From: an uncultured Lachnospiraceae bacterium
GTDB taxonomy: Bacteria; Bacillota; Clostridia; Lachnospirales; Lachnospiraceae
Direction: 5' to 3'
DNA length: 16,524 nucleotides
Assembly (NCBI GenBank): GCA_910587935.1
Contig: CAJUNP010000049.1
Coordinates: 1 to 16,524, forward strand
The notes under the pieces were generated by a model that did no database searches, was not told the DNA's origin, and was given only the letters and a program-made list of their open reading frames with translations. A program made the position numbers and the translations under genes. Below are positions 1-7,116 of this stretch, piece by piece; the stretch's first letter is position 1; each line of letters opens with the position of its first letter.

Positions 1-275
1 CCTATCTTCTTGGTGGCAAGATACAATCCGCTGCTGTCGAACACATGGAGTTTCTCTTTGTCATCTTTTACAAGAAGATTGATAAGGTTAGAATAGAAAT
101 GTTTTACTTCATCAACAAAATTCTCCTGCTTGAACAGCTTGTTCTTGGTGGTAAAAAGACTGTGTTCATAAACTTCGCCTTTTTTCACGATTTTACAGCC
201 TTTGTGGATATTTCCGTTTTCATCAAGTATCTCTTTCTTGGTGCGGACGTGTTTCCCGTTTTTATCATAGAACAT
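1..275 (-). CDS. Partial hypothetical protein running off the left edge
   Basis: An open minus-strand reading frame runs from an ATG at 273-275 to the window edge without a stop, giving about 91 residues. It begins MFYDKNGKHVRTKKEILDEN and is lysine-rich and hydrophilic, with no membrane segment or signal peptide. An in-frame stop lies upstream at 300-302. A GGGAG-like ribosome site at about 294-298 is some 18 nt from the ATG, which is farther than usual, so the exact start is uncertain. The plus-strand frame over the same bases is hydrophobic and looks like a shadow. I do not recognise the family. The C-terminus is missing because of the window boundary, so no function is proposed. Confidence 0.5.
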   Translation of the reverse strand, partial: MFYDKNGKHVRTKKEILDENGNIHKGCKIVKKGEVYEHSLFTTKNKLFKQENFVDEVKHFYSNLINLLVKDDKEKLHVFDSSGLYLATKKI

Positions 276-361
276 ATATTGACTAGTAGAAATCTCCCTT
301 TACATAGTAACTCTTAGTTGGATATGCTGTTGCTTTCCCCCTACAATGCGGAAAATCCTTT

Positions 362-925
362 TTACAGTCCGGCCGGTGGACATTTACGGTATGTGGAACC
401 CTGTCTTTCCAGAATTCTTTCGGAAATCATATCTCGCCGGATGGTACAATAATCTTCATGGTATTTTGTAATAATGTCTGTGATTTCTTTTTCGGAATAA
501 GTTATTCCTTCCTGTATGTCTTTTGCTATTTCCTCCAGAATAATGCGTTCTTTTTTTCTCTGCATGGGAATGACTTTGAGTCTGCCGTATTCCATAAAGC
601 TGTTGATTACTTTTCTCCGGTATTGTTCCTCCCGGACGGCCTGTTTCCCTGCCTCTGGGGATTCCTCGCTGATTATGTCCAGGATTTTTTCCATAAATAA
701 TTCTTTCTTAATGGCGTATACGGTATAATATTGATCCTTATGCGAGGTTACGGCTCCCGCGTCTTCTAATTTTTTCAGATGAAACGATATGGTGGCGGGC
801 GTCAGGTTTAAGCGTTCAGCCAGCCGTTCTACGTACATATCTTCCTGAATCAGGGATTTCAGTATTTGCATCCTTGACTTATCCGCCAGGCATTTAAAAA
901 GTTTTATCGCTTCTATTTCTGTCAT
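362..925 (-). CDS. ArsR-family winged-helix regulator with C-terminal DUF2087 domain
   Basis: This is a 187-residue predicted cytoplasmic transcription regulator. Residues about 5-75 form an ArsR-type winged helix: LFKCLADKSRMQILKSL, then the recognition helix LTPATISFHLKKLEDAG, then a wing ending in YYTVYAI. Residues about 105-180 (FMEYGRLKVIPMQRKKERII, then a ...YHEDYCTIRRDMI... segment ending RQGSTYRK) match the DUF2087 domain known to be fused to such HTH domains. The cysteine metal-binding motif of classical arsenic or cadmium sensors (ELCVCD type) is absent, so the signal is unknown and is probably not a thiophilic metal. The start has a GAGAGGTGA ribosome site. The gene lies 30 nt downstream of the small ORF at 956-1333 and is probably co-transcribed with it. 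Upstream TATCTA/TAGATA half-sites suggest autoregulation. The family call is firm; the ligand and target are unknown. Confidence 0.85.
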   Translation of the reverse strand: MTEIEAIKLFKCLADKSRMQILKSLIQEDMYVERLAERLNLTPATISFHLKKLEDAGAVTSHKDQYYTVYAIKKELFMEKILDIISEESPEAGKQAVREEQYRRKVINSFMEYGRLKVIPMQRKKERIILEEIAKDIQEGITYSEKEITDIITKYHEDYCTIRRDMISERILERQGSTYRKCPPAGL

Positions 926-955
926 AATTTGTCACCTCTCTTTCCTTTAAACTGA

Positions 956-1333
956 TTAAAGCCGCTGCTTCCATATTTCGTCATAAATCTTTTCTATTTC
1001 CGCAACCGCTTTCAGCTTTACTTCTTCTTCCAGAACTTTGCGGGCATCTTCATGGGCTTTTGCCATTTCCAGTGAATGTCTCCAGTTTTCCGGAATCGTA
1101 TGAAGCTTTTCCTCAAAAAACATTTTTATCTTGGCGCTCTCATTCTCTTTATTTTCCGCTGTTTTAACGGCCACGTTAAAGACTTTCAGAAAAATATCGT
1201 AAACATTCTTCCGGATCTTGACCATATCGGCCTCGTCTTTTTTAAAGTCGTTATTCAATGCTTCGATCTGCTGCCCGCAGCGGGTCATTGCGTCTTGTAA
1301 ATATGTCCGGAATTTCAATATGTTCTCTTTCAT
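956..1333 (-). CDS. Small charged helical protein, first gene of the ArsR operon
   Basis: This is a 125-residue hypothetical protein with a clear AGGAGGT ribosome site 8-9 nt before its ATG. It has no signal peptide or membrane segment. The composition (rich in Lys, Glu and Ala, very few Gly or Pro) predicts an almost entirely alpha-helical, possibly coiled-coil, soluble protein. Recognisable stretches are FFEEKLHTIPENWRHSLEMA in the middle and IEKIYDEIWKQRL at the end. It is the promoter-proximal gene of a two-gene unit with the ArsR/DUF2087 regulator 30 nt downstream, so it is likely the regulator's main target and may work with it. I do not recognise the family and propose no biochemical function. 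Confidence 0.75.
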   Translation of the reverse strand: MKENILKFRTYLQDAMTRCGQQIEALNNDFKKDEADMVKIRKNVYDIFLKVFNVAVKTAENKENESAKIKMFFEEKLHTIPENWRHSLEMAKAHEDARKVLEEEVKLKAVAEIEKIYDEIWKQRL

Positions 1334-1364
1334 GAACGGATTACCTCCTATTTGTTTTGATATT

Positions 1365-1377
1365 TATCTAATTAGAT
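1365..1377. promoter_or_regulatory. Downstream operator-like palindrome of the ArsR operon
   Basis: ATCTAATTAGAT (1366-1377) is a perfect 12-bp palindrome near the predicted transcription start, preceded by T to make TATCTA at 1365-1370. The same TATCTA half-site recurs at the upstream site (1413-1434). It is probably bound by the ArsR-type protein; that is inferred from position only. Confidence 0.55.
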
Positions 1378-1384
1378 TGATTTT

Positions 1385-1412
1385 ATTATAGCTCATCCCG
1401 TAAAAAAGTCAA
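1385..1412 (-). promoter_or_regulatory. Promoter of the small-ORF/ArsR operon
   Basis: Read on the minus strand, there is a -35 TTGACT (1407-1412), a 16-nt spacer and a perfect -10 TATAAT (1385-1390). It lies about 50 nt before the start codon at 1333. Inverted repeats flank it on both sides, which fits repression by the regulator encoded in the operon. Confidence 0.75.
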
Positions 1413-1434
1413 TATCTATTTAGATATTTATCTA
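1412..1434. promoter_or_regulatory. Upstream operator-like repeat of the ArsR operon
   Basis: Half-sites TATCTA (1413-1418), TAGATA (1421-1426) and TATCTA (1429-1434) are spaced by TT each time. They form two overlapping inverted repeats, the first being a perfect 16-bp palindrome at 1412-1427. The block abuts the -35 element. A-T rich inverted repeats at the -35 and +1 are usual for ArsR-family operators. Confidence 0.6.
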
Positions 1435-1452
1435 AAAAGAAATGCATAAAAC

Positions 1453-1485
1453 AGGCAGACACTTATTTTCAGCGTCTGCCTTTCA
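1453..1485 (-). terminator. Terminator of the histidine kinase gene
   Basis: On the minus strand, AGGCAGAC and GTCTGCCT form an 8-bp stem around a 13-nt loop, followed by GTTTTAT. It lies about 40 nt after the kinase stop codon and separates the kinase from the ArsR operon. Confidence 0.7.
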
Positions 1486-1523
1486 CTCAAAATATTCTCT
1501 TGCCTTTTTGACAAGAAGCGCCG

Positions 1524-4500
1524 TTAACGGATAAACTTTTTAAGCACCGACATAAATATATCCATATTCAGCGGTTTTGCAATGTGTGCGTTCATTCCGT
1601 TTTTAAGAGCCGCTTCTTTATCTTCCTCCAGAGCGTTGGCCGTCATGGCGATAATCGGTAAATCTTTAACGTCTTTTCTTGGCATGTTCCGAATGGTACG
1701 GGTCGCCTCATAACCGTTCATAATTGGCATCTGCACATCCATTAAAACTGCATCGTAGTAATTTTCCGGAGCTTTTTCCATCATGGATACGGCATCTGTT
1801 CCGTCCGGCGCCGATTCCACAAGGAAACCTGCTTCGGTCAAAATGACTTCCGCAATTTCTCTGTTTAATTCAATATCTTCCACAAGCAGGACACGCTTTC
1901 CGCTAAAGTCAGCCAGGGTCCAGGCTGCCGCTTCCTCTTTCCGCTCGGCCAGATTGTTGGCGGCCAGCAAAGCGGCCTTCAGATCCGACATAAAGAGCGG
2001 TTTTGCACAGAAGGCGGTAACTCCCGCCGCTCTGGCCTCTTCCTCGATATCAGTCCAGTCATACGCCGTCAGGATAATTATGGGCACATCCTTTCCTACT
2101 ACGCTCCGGATTTTCTTGGCGGTTTCCAAACCGCTCATCTCAGGCATTTGCCAGTCGATTATGTATGTGTGGTAAGCATCCTTTTCTTCACAGGCAATCT
2201 CCGCGCGGTATGCGGCTTCTCTGCCGGAAGTCGTCCACTCGGCGCGCATACCGATTTGTTTAAGCATTTTGCTTACGCTGCTGCAGACGTTCAGGTCGTC
2301 GTCCACAACCAATGCCCGAAGGTTTTCCAGTTCCTTAATCTGCTCCGCATTTTTTTCTATATCCTGCAGCTTCAGCGTAAGCTCCACCGTAAACGTGCTT
2401 CCCTGTCCGACTTTGCTCTCGACGCGGATCGTTCCGTTCATCATTTCTACAATATTTTTGGTAATCGCCATGCCGAGGCCCGTACCCTGAATACCGGACT
2501 GGGTTGCGCTCAACTCGCGTTCAAAAGGTTCAAATATGTGTTCTACAAATTCCTCTGACATGCCTACGCCGTTATCCTTCACGACAAAAATATAATCGCC
2601 GTATCCGTGGCGGAAGGTTGCTTTCTGAATAATGCGGAAGGATATCATCCCGCCGGCAGGCGTATACTTTACGGCGTTGCTTAAGAGATTGATAAACACC
2701 TGGTTCATTTTCAGGGAATCCGCCATGACGTCTTCATTGGTAACTTCAAAAGTATCGATGAATAAATCAAGCTGTTTGGCTTTTACCTGGGGCTGAATAA
2801 TGTTTACCAGATTATGCATGAGCTCGGATATGTTACATTCCTGCTCTTTAATCTGTATCTTTCCGCTTTCTATTCTGCTCATGTCAAGGATATCGTTGAT
2901 CAGGCTGAGCAGGTGATTGCTGGAGGAAAGGACTTTCCGCAGGCAGTCCTGAACCTGTTCTTTATTATCAATATGGCTGGCCGCAATCGTTGCAAATCCT
3001 ATAATTGCATTCATGGGCGTACGGATATCATGGGACATGTTGGAAAGGAACGTAGTTTTAGCCCGGTTTGCATGCTGCGCCTGCATCAAAGCGTCCTGTA
3101 AGGCCTGCGTCTGTTCGCGCTGCTTGCGCACCTGGTCGGTAATTTCCTTTGACACCACCAAAACTATAATGTCGTTTGTATCATAGTCCTGTGTCATAAT
3201 GAAGGACTGGCGGACACAAATCGGTTCTCCTGCAAAACCCTGCTCCCAATAATCAATATTAACTTCCGCATCTCCCTGGTCAAAGCGCTTTTTGAGGTAT
3301 TTTGTATTTACGGTAGCGGCAAACTCATGCAGGGATTCTTCCAAAACAAACTGTTTCCATTGTTCAAAACACTCGGAAGCTTTGCAGGGAGCTTTCAGGC
3401 CCGATTTTTCCAGCAGGGAAATCTGTCTTCCGTCGATCACACGCACGATATCCTGTTCGATCATATCTTTTGTCAGGTTAAATTCGAAGGTACAGAAGGA
3501 ATTAGCGGTAACTGCAATGCGGTATTGCCTTTCTTTCCGGTTGGCAAGGGACATTTCCGCCTGGATCTGCAGTTCCTTCTCTTTCGTTTCCGTAATATTC
3601 TGGCGGGTAAGCAGGACTTTACTCGCTCTGCCGTCTTTTCTTTCCAGGCATACGATATTCATATGATCCCATTGGGAACGGCCATGCCTGTATACATGAC
3701 ACTCAAGACGCATATCATCGTGTCCGTCAAGCGCTTCCCGCACCGAATCTTTGCTGATCCGGCGCGCCAGCTCCCGGCGTTCGTCTTCATCCGTTAAAAG
3801 GGAGCATAAATAAGCCGCCAGATCTTCATAGCTGCCTTGAACCTCCATGGTCTCGTCTTCCGGCTTGGTTCCGGCCAGATACTGATAGGTATCCGTTTCA
3901 AAATCAATCAGGCTAAAACGCGGAAACAGGGTGTTGACACCGTCGATAATACATCCCATTTCCCAATTTTCACGCTCCAGCGCCTTTTGGTTCCGGCCAG
4001 CCCTGACAAGCAGAGTAATTATGTAAATGACAAACAATGCAATTACCATAACCTCCAGCCTGACGCCTATCATATTTTCATCTATGATCATGCGCTGCGT
4101 AATGGTTTTGGGAAAAGTCTGTACCAGCACATAATCGTTGTCCTTCAGGCATATTACACAGATATTGTCTGTCTGGCTGCCGGAACCGCAGACAAAAGCT
4201 CCTTCTCCGCCTTTTTCAAATACGCTTCCGGCAGCGGCCGCCGTATCTTGATCGATCACGCCGGATTCCGTCAATTCCTGCAGCAGATTTTTCTCGTACG
4301 CAACGCCGTTGGAACTGGCAATGGCCTTGCCCTCAGGCGTACACAAAAACACATCGGCCGTTTCGCCGAAATAAGTGGTGGAAAGCATATTTTTCAAGTA
4401 TTCTTCCGCCAGATATGCGCCCCGCAGCACGCCTATAATTTCGTTCTCATAATAAACCGGCGTGTAAAAGCAGGTCATGGTTTCATCGTAAAAACGAGGA

Positions 4501-4913
4501 TCAAAAATAATGGAAATGTTACTTTCCCCCCGAATTCCCTGCGTATAAAAGTCACGGCTTGTCACATCGGCAGTCCGTCCGTCAGAAGCATGATCCATAC
4601 CGCTGATATCCGTGAACATTAATGCGTCAAACCGTGTTTTTTGTTCCATTTCTTTTAGCAGTCCGGCTGAAATAACCGGCTCCGTCAGGGTTCCTTCTAT
4701 AAAATATGCATGCGTACTGATGAGATCCAACGCGTTGCTCAGCTCTTCATCGACCTGCGCCGCCTTAAGCCGTGCGGAATCGGACGCGTAATTTTTATTC
4801 CGCTCCTCCATCCGTTTGCTGTTTTCTTTGGTATACCAGAAAAACAGAATGACAATGGCTGCCATAAGAAGCAGGACATACGCAATCTCCTGTAAAGATT
4901 TCTTTCTTTTCAT
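1524..4913 (-). CDS. Membrane hybrid sensor histidine kinase with two receiver domains
   Basis: This is a 1129-residue two-component sensor at the cell membrane. TM1 is at about residues 10-27. An extracellular sensing region of about 255 residues follows, dCache-like (FTDISGMDHASDG, FYTPVYYENEIIGVLRGAYL). TM2 is at about 286-303. Two PAS-like cytoplasmic segments cover about 310-445 and 460-595. The HisKA domain has phospho-acceptor His628 (NMSHDIRTPMNAIIGF). The HATPase domain has an N-box at Asn746 (NLLSNAVKYTP), a G1 box (DNGVGM, 780-785) and a G2 box (GTGLGM). Two receiver domains follow, with predicted phospho-acceptors Asp920 (IIDWQMPEMSG) and Asp1059 (LMDVQMPIMNGYEA) and conserved lysines 971 and 1113. 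All catalytic motifs look intact. There is no HPt or DNA-binding output domain, so a separate partner is expected; none is encoded in the window. The ATG follows GGGAGGGG. It is divergent from the chemotaxis receptor gene. The ligand is unknown. Confidence 0.93.
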   Translation of the reverse strand: MKRKKSLQEIAYVLLLMAAIVILFFWYTKENSKRMEERNKNYASDSARLKAAQVDEELSNALDLISTHAYFIEGTLTEPVISAGLLKEMEQKTRFDALMFTDISGMDHASDGRTADVTSRDFYTQGIRGESNISIIFDPRFYDETMTCFYTPVYYENEIIGVLRGAYLAEEYLKNMLSTTYFGETADVFLCTPEGKAIASSNGVAYEKNLLQELTESGVIDQDTAAAAGSVFEKGGEGAFVCGSGSQTDNICVICLKDNDYVLVQTFPKTITQRMIIDENMIGVRLEVMVIALFVIYIITLLVRAGRNQKALERENWEMGCIIDGVNTLFPRFSLIDFETDTYQYLAGTKPEDETMEVQGSYEDLAAYLCSLLTDEDERRELARRISKDSVREALDGHDDMRLECHVYRHGRSQWDHMNIVCLERKDGRASKVLLTRQNITETKEKELQIQAEMSLANRKERQYRIAVTANSFCTFEFNLTKDMIEQDIVRVIDGRQISLLEKSGLKAPCKASECFEQWKQFVLEESLHEFAATVNTKYLKKRFDQGDAEVNIDYWEQGFAGEPICVRQSFIMTQDYDTNDIIVLVVSKEITDQVRKQREQTQALQDALMQAQHANRAKTTFLSNMSHDIRTPMNAIIGFATIAASHIDNKEQVQDCLRKVLSSSNHLLSLINDILDMSRIESGKIQIKEQECNISELMHNLVNIIQPQVKAKQLDLFIDTFEVTNEDVMADSLKMNQVFINLLSNAVKYTPAGGMISFRIIQKATFRHGYGDYIFVVKDNGVGMSEEFVEHIFEPFERELSATQSGIQGTGLGMAITKNIVEMMNGTIRVESKVGQGSTFTVELTLKLQDIEKNAEQIKELENLRALVVDDDLNVCSSVSKMLKQIGMRAEWTTSGREAAYRAEIACEEKDAYHTYIIDWQMPEMSGLETAKKIRSVVGKDVPIIILTAYDWTDIEEEARAAGVTAFCAKPLFMSDLKAALLAANNLAERKEEAAAWTLADFSGKRVLLVEDIELNREIAEVILTEAGFLVESAPDGTDAVSMMEKAPENYYDAVLMDVQMPIMNGYEATRTIRNMPRKDVKDLPIIAMTANALEEDKEAALKNGMNAHIAKPLNMDIFMSVLKKFIR

Positions 4914-4941
4914 AAAAGGCCCCTCCCCCGTCTATATATCC

Positions 4942-4970
4942 ATCTTAACACGATTCAGGCGGGACCACAA
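4942..4970 (-). promoter_or_regulatory. Predicted promoter of the histidine kinase gene
   Basis: Minus-strand TTGTGG (4965-4970), a 17-nt spacer and TAAGAT (4942-4947) lie about 30 nt before the kinase ATG. The match is moderate. The 284-nt divergent intergenic region holds no convincing reading frame or structured RNA that I can see. Confidence 0.4.
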
Positions 4971-5097
4971 GTTATTTGCTTTGCTTAATTACTTTATCGC
5001 TGATTTTTTTTACCCTGCTTTTCCAGAAGCAAACCCGCGTCGTTTCATCTGGTTTTGGATAAATGGGCAAAATTAGCCGACAACCGGAAATATAGCA

Positions 5098-5127
5098 TTG
5101 CGCTGATGGTAAATAAAGGGTTATAAT
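5098..5127 (+). promoter_or_regulatory. Predicted promoter of the chemotaxis receptor gene
   Basis: TTGCGC (5098-5103), an 18-nt spacer and a perfect TATAAT (5122-5127) lie about 70 nt before the start codon. The -10 is strong and the -35 is fair. Confidence 0.45.
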
Positions 5128-5197
5128 GAAATTAATGTTAATATTATTATAGATACGTTAAAAATATTTTTAACAGGAGGAAGGAGGGGTTCTGTTC

Positions 5198-6901
5198 ATG
5201 TTGAAAAACAAAAATATTGAAAAGAAACTGACCAGATCATTTTTTACCGTATCATCAATTGCCGCTGTTGCGGCGTATGTTGGTTTGATAGCAATAATTG
5301 TTATCTCCAACAGATATTCTTACGCATTGAAAAACTTTGGTTTTGCCCAGGGGGACATCGGGCGCGCCATGTTTGAATTCGCCGATGTGCGGTCGTCGCT
5401 TCGGGCGGCGATCGGATATGACGACGAAGATGTTATCGCCGCCGTGGTAGAGCAGCATAATGAAAAAATTGCGGTATTTAAAGAGTGTTTCCTGAAAGTG
5501 GAGGATACAATCGTATCGGAAGACGGACGGGCAAACTATGACGCTATTGAAGCGGAGCTGGAAAATTACTGGAAACTGGACGCCCAAATCATGGAGTTAG
5601 GGGCGACCACAGACCGGGAACTGTGCAAACAGGCGCAGGAACTGGCATTAAATGAACTGGCAGCGGCTTACAGCAGTATATATGATAAGCTGGAAGGACT
5701 TTTGGATGTAAAGGTAGACGAGGGCAGCGCTCTCTCTTCTTTCCTTACCGTTTTATGTTTGATTCTTGCAGGCGTAATCATAGCGGTCATTATAATTTCC
5801 GTATTTATTTCCATGCGGTTTGGAAGGCATATTGCAAAGAAAATCGCAGCCCCGCTGAAAGAATTAGGCGGACGGCTGGAATCTTTTGCCACAGGAGACC
5901 TCTCGTCGCCTTTCCCTGAAATTAATACCGGAGACGAAGTGGAAGATATGGGCAGATATGCCGTACATATGGCGGATAATCTAAGCGCGATTATTTATGA
6001 TATGGAAGAGATTCTCGGAGAAATGGCCGGGGGCAATTATACGGTCCGGTCCAAAATCTCCGATAAGTATACGGGCGATTTCCAAAAGATGTATCAATCT
6101 ATGCGCGGGTTAAGAGACCAAATGACGGAAACCCTGCGTTCGATCGGCGAGGCTTCCGAACAGGTGCAATCCGGCTCCACAAATTTGGCGGACGCGTCCC
6201 AGACGCTTGCGGAAGGAGCGACGGAACAGGCCGGCGCAGTGGAAGAACTTCATGCGACAATCAGCGATATTACGATGACTATGGAAAACACGGCGGACAG
6301 CGCGGAAGATTCTTATGTAAAGGCTCAGCAGTACGCGGATACCGCAGACAACAGCCGGGAAGAAATGCATAATATGATGGCGGCCATGAAACGGATCGAC
6401 GAAACTTCTTCCAGAATCGGCGATATTATATCGAAGATAGAATCCATTGCGGCACAGACAAATCTCTTATCTTTAAATGCTTCTATCGAGGCGGCAAGAG
6501 CCGGGGAATCAGGGCGCGGTTTTGTGGTGGTCGCAGACCAGATCCGGGAACTGGCGGACCAGAGCGCAAAGGCTGCTGTGGATACCAGGCAGTTAATTGA
6601 AAGCTCCATTAAGGAGGTAACGGACGGAAACCGGGCGGCAGAGCGGGCTGCGGAATCTATTGAAATGGTCGTAGAAGGAATTAAGCAGATTGCCGATTTC
6701 TCCAGAGATTTAAAGGTAATGGTGGAGAATCAGACAGAATCCATGCGGCAGGCTGAAAAGGGCGTCAATCAAATATCGGAAGTAGTCCAAAGCAATGCGG
6801 CAACGGCGCAGGAGGCTTCCGCAACCAGTCAGGAGCTGTCGGCACAGGCGATAACGCTGGACGAGCTTGTCGGGCAGTTTAAGTTAAAGGAAAATAAATA
6901 G
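5198..6901 (+). CDS. Methyl-accepting chemotaxis protein
   Basis: This is a 567-residue transmembrane chemoreceptor that senses outside signals and controls CheA through its cytoplasmic tip. TM1 lies at about residues 15-37. A helical external domain of about 140 residues follows, of four-helix-bundle type by length and composition. TM2 is at about 178-206, then HAMP at about 206-260 and a second HAMP-like segment around 278-312. The signalling domain runs from about 313 to 560. Its hairpin tip, AAQTNLLSLNASIEAARAGE (418-437) followed by GRGFVVVADQIRELADQS, is the invariant CheA/CheW contact region. The C-terminus (VGQFKLKENK) lacks the NWETF-type CheR tether of enteric receptors. The gene has an AGGAGG ribosome site and ends at a terminator, so it is monocistronic. 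No che or fla genes are in the window. It is divergent from the hybrid kinase, which may suggest related signals. Confidence 0.93.
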   Translation: MLKNKNIEKKLTRSFFTVSSIAAVAAYVGLIAIIVISNRYSYALKNFGFAQGDIGRAMFEFADVRSSLRAAIGYDDEDVIAAVVEQHNEKIAVFKECFLKVEDTIVSEDGRANYDAIEAELENYWKLDAQIMELGATTDRELCKQAQELALNELAAAYSSIYDKLEGLLDVKVDEGSALSSFLTVLCLILAGVIIAVIIISVFISMRFGRHIAKKIAAPLKELGGRLESFATGDLSSPFPEINTGDEVEDMGRYAVHMADNLSAIIYDMEEILGEMAGGNYTVRSKISDKYTGDFQKMYQSMRGLRDQMTETLRSIGEASEQVQSGSTNLADASQTLAEGATEQAGAVEELHATISDITMTMENTADSAEDSYVKAQQYADTADNSREEMHNMMAAMKRIDETSSRIGDIISKIESIAAQTNLLSLNASIEAARAGESGRGFVVVADQIRELADQSAKAAVDTRQLIESSIKEVTDGNRAAERAAESIEMVVEGIKQIADFSRDLKVMVENQTESMRQAEKGVNQISEVVQSNAATAQEASATSQELSAQAITLDELVGQFKLKENK

Positions 6902-6915
6902 TCAAAGGACACATG

Positions 6916-6951
6916 AGCGGTAGGGCAGTTTTTACCTTACCGCTTTATTTT
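6916..6951 (+). terminator. Terminator of the chemotaxis receptor gene
   Basis: AGCGGTA (6916-6922) pairs with TACCGCT (6938-6944) and is followed by the U-rich run TTATTTT. It starts 15 nt after the stop codon. Confidence 0.8.
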
Positions 6952-7027
6952 AATTTCAAGAAACTGCGAACAGTTGTTGCTAATAAAAATTATATGGAAC
7001 ACAATACCAAAAAGTAATTTGAAAAAA

Positions 7028-7055
7028 TTGTCACTTTGCGCTATAATTATATAAT
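7028..7055 (+). promoter_or_regulatory. Promoter of the RelA/SpoT-DGQHR cassette
   Basis: TTGTCA (7028-7033), a 16-nt spacer and TATAAT (7050-7055) lie about 60 nt before the ATG at 7117. A second TATAAT at 7042-7047 has no suitably spaced -35. The region 6952-7116 is very AT-rich and has no other gene. Confidence 0.55.
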
Positions 7056-7116
7056 AAAATTTAAACTGATATGTGATTAACCGAATTAAATCGCATATTT
7101 ATTACGGGGGTTGAAT

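Noticed and set aside
45..317. Plus-strand 90-residue hydrophobic frame at the left edge
   Set aside because: It lies opposite a better minus-strand frame with coding-like composition, has no ribosome site, and its Phe-rich sequence is typical of an antisense shadow.
3837..4622. Plus-strand frame of 261 codons inside the histidine kinase gene
   Set aside because: It is entirely antisense to the well-supported kinase coding sequence, has no ribosome site and no recognisable domain.
5060..5083. Possible sigma-28 (motility) promoter before the chemoreceptor: TAAA and GCCGACAA
   Set aside because: The spacing is only 12 nt instead of about 15, and the TTGCGC-18-TATAAT pair is closer to the gene.
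4971..5120. Possible c-di-GMP riboswitch in the kinase/chemoreceptor intergenic region
   Set aside because: The conserved core segments and paired stems of the GEMM class are not present; only short chance matches were seen.
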